6,150 bases of DNA from JAJYIW01 sp036787065. Its GTDB lineage: Bacteria > Chloroflexota > Anaerolineae > Anaerolineales > Anaerolineaceae. The notes below the pieces were generated by a model. The model was not told the DNA's origin, did not search any database, and saw only the letters and a list, made by a program, of their open reading frames with translations. How positions within the stretch are numbered: the first letter of the stretch is position 1; every line of letters begins with the position of its first letter. The translations under genes and the position numbers were made by a program. Below, in pieces: positions 6,097 to 6,150 of the stretch. The stretch is taken from contig DAIQPZ010000162.1 in NCBI GenBank assembly GCA_036787065.1, positions 1-6,150 of the forward strand. Reading direction: 5' to 3'.

Positions 6097-6150
6097 ATGA
6101 CCACCAGCGTGGTGACGAGCACGAACCGCCGGCCTCGGACGTCGATCATG
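6097..6150 (-). other. Probable chimeric contig tail, MFS-transporter-like coding fragment
   Basis: These 54 bases are richer in G and C than the rest. On the minus strand from 6149 they give an open frame MIDVRGRRFVLVTTLVVM with G or C at nearly every third position. The DxRGRRxxLV pattern followed by a hydrophobic run resembles motif A between helices 2 and 3 of major facilitator transporters. It has no plausible relation to mnmA. The fragment is too short for firm identification, and the exact joint could be a few bases either side of 6096. Confidence 0.5.

Overview
The window reads like one short contig from an anaerobic or microaerophilic bacterium of moderate GC content. The DUF362 lipoprotein paired with a NapH/NapG-type polyferredoxin, the solitary FGGY kinase and the group I cysteine desulfurase followed by mnmA would all fit an Anaerolineae-like member of the Chloroflexota. 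That placement is inference; no marker gene here proves it.

Layout. Three genes lie on the minus strand and read leftwards: an FGGY carbohydrate kinase (3037-4596), a Tat-type DUF362 lipoprotein (1745-2842), and a membrane polyferredoxin (166-1755) that overlaps the DUF362 gene and starts at TTG. On the plus strand a cysteine desulfurase (4859-6064) overlaps by ATGA the first codons of mnmA (from 6061). The desulfurase would supply persulfide sulfur to MnmA for 2-thiouridine in tRNA.

The least ordinary content is intergenic. Two complete copies and one partial copy of a ~110 bp palindromic mobile element lie at 1-53 (right half only), 2869-2978 and 4643-4754. They have GTAACTGCT-like inverted ends and a long stem core that differs between copies but stays perfectly paired within each. 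Their flanking direct repeats are 8 bp: CAATTTAT is exact on both sides of the copy at 4643-4754, and AAAAATCT/AAAAATCC flank the copy at 2869-2978. This is a non-autonomous MITE-like family whose transposase is not in the window. The 8-bp duplication and GTAA-type ends resemble the IS66 family. Each hairpin runs into a T-rich tract on one side, so each copy could act as a portable terminator.

The polyferredoxin looks like NapH fused to NapG. It has four N-terminal membrane helices, two [4Fe-4S] motifs, then a fifth helix preceded by a Tat-like SRR motif, then four more cysteine motifs. The C-terminal clusters would face outside the membrane, on the same side as the DUF362 lipoprotein, suggesting an extracytoplasmic electron-transfer pair.

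Both ends look like assembly edges. Base 1 falls at the loop of a repeat hairpin. The last ~54 bases interrupt the MnmA P-loop and instead read, on the minus strand, like a high-GC MFS transporter fragment, so they are probably a chimeric join.
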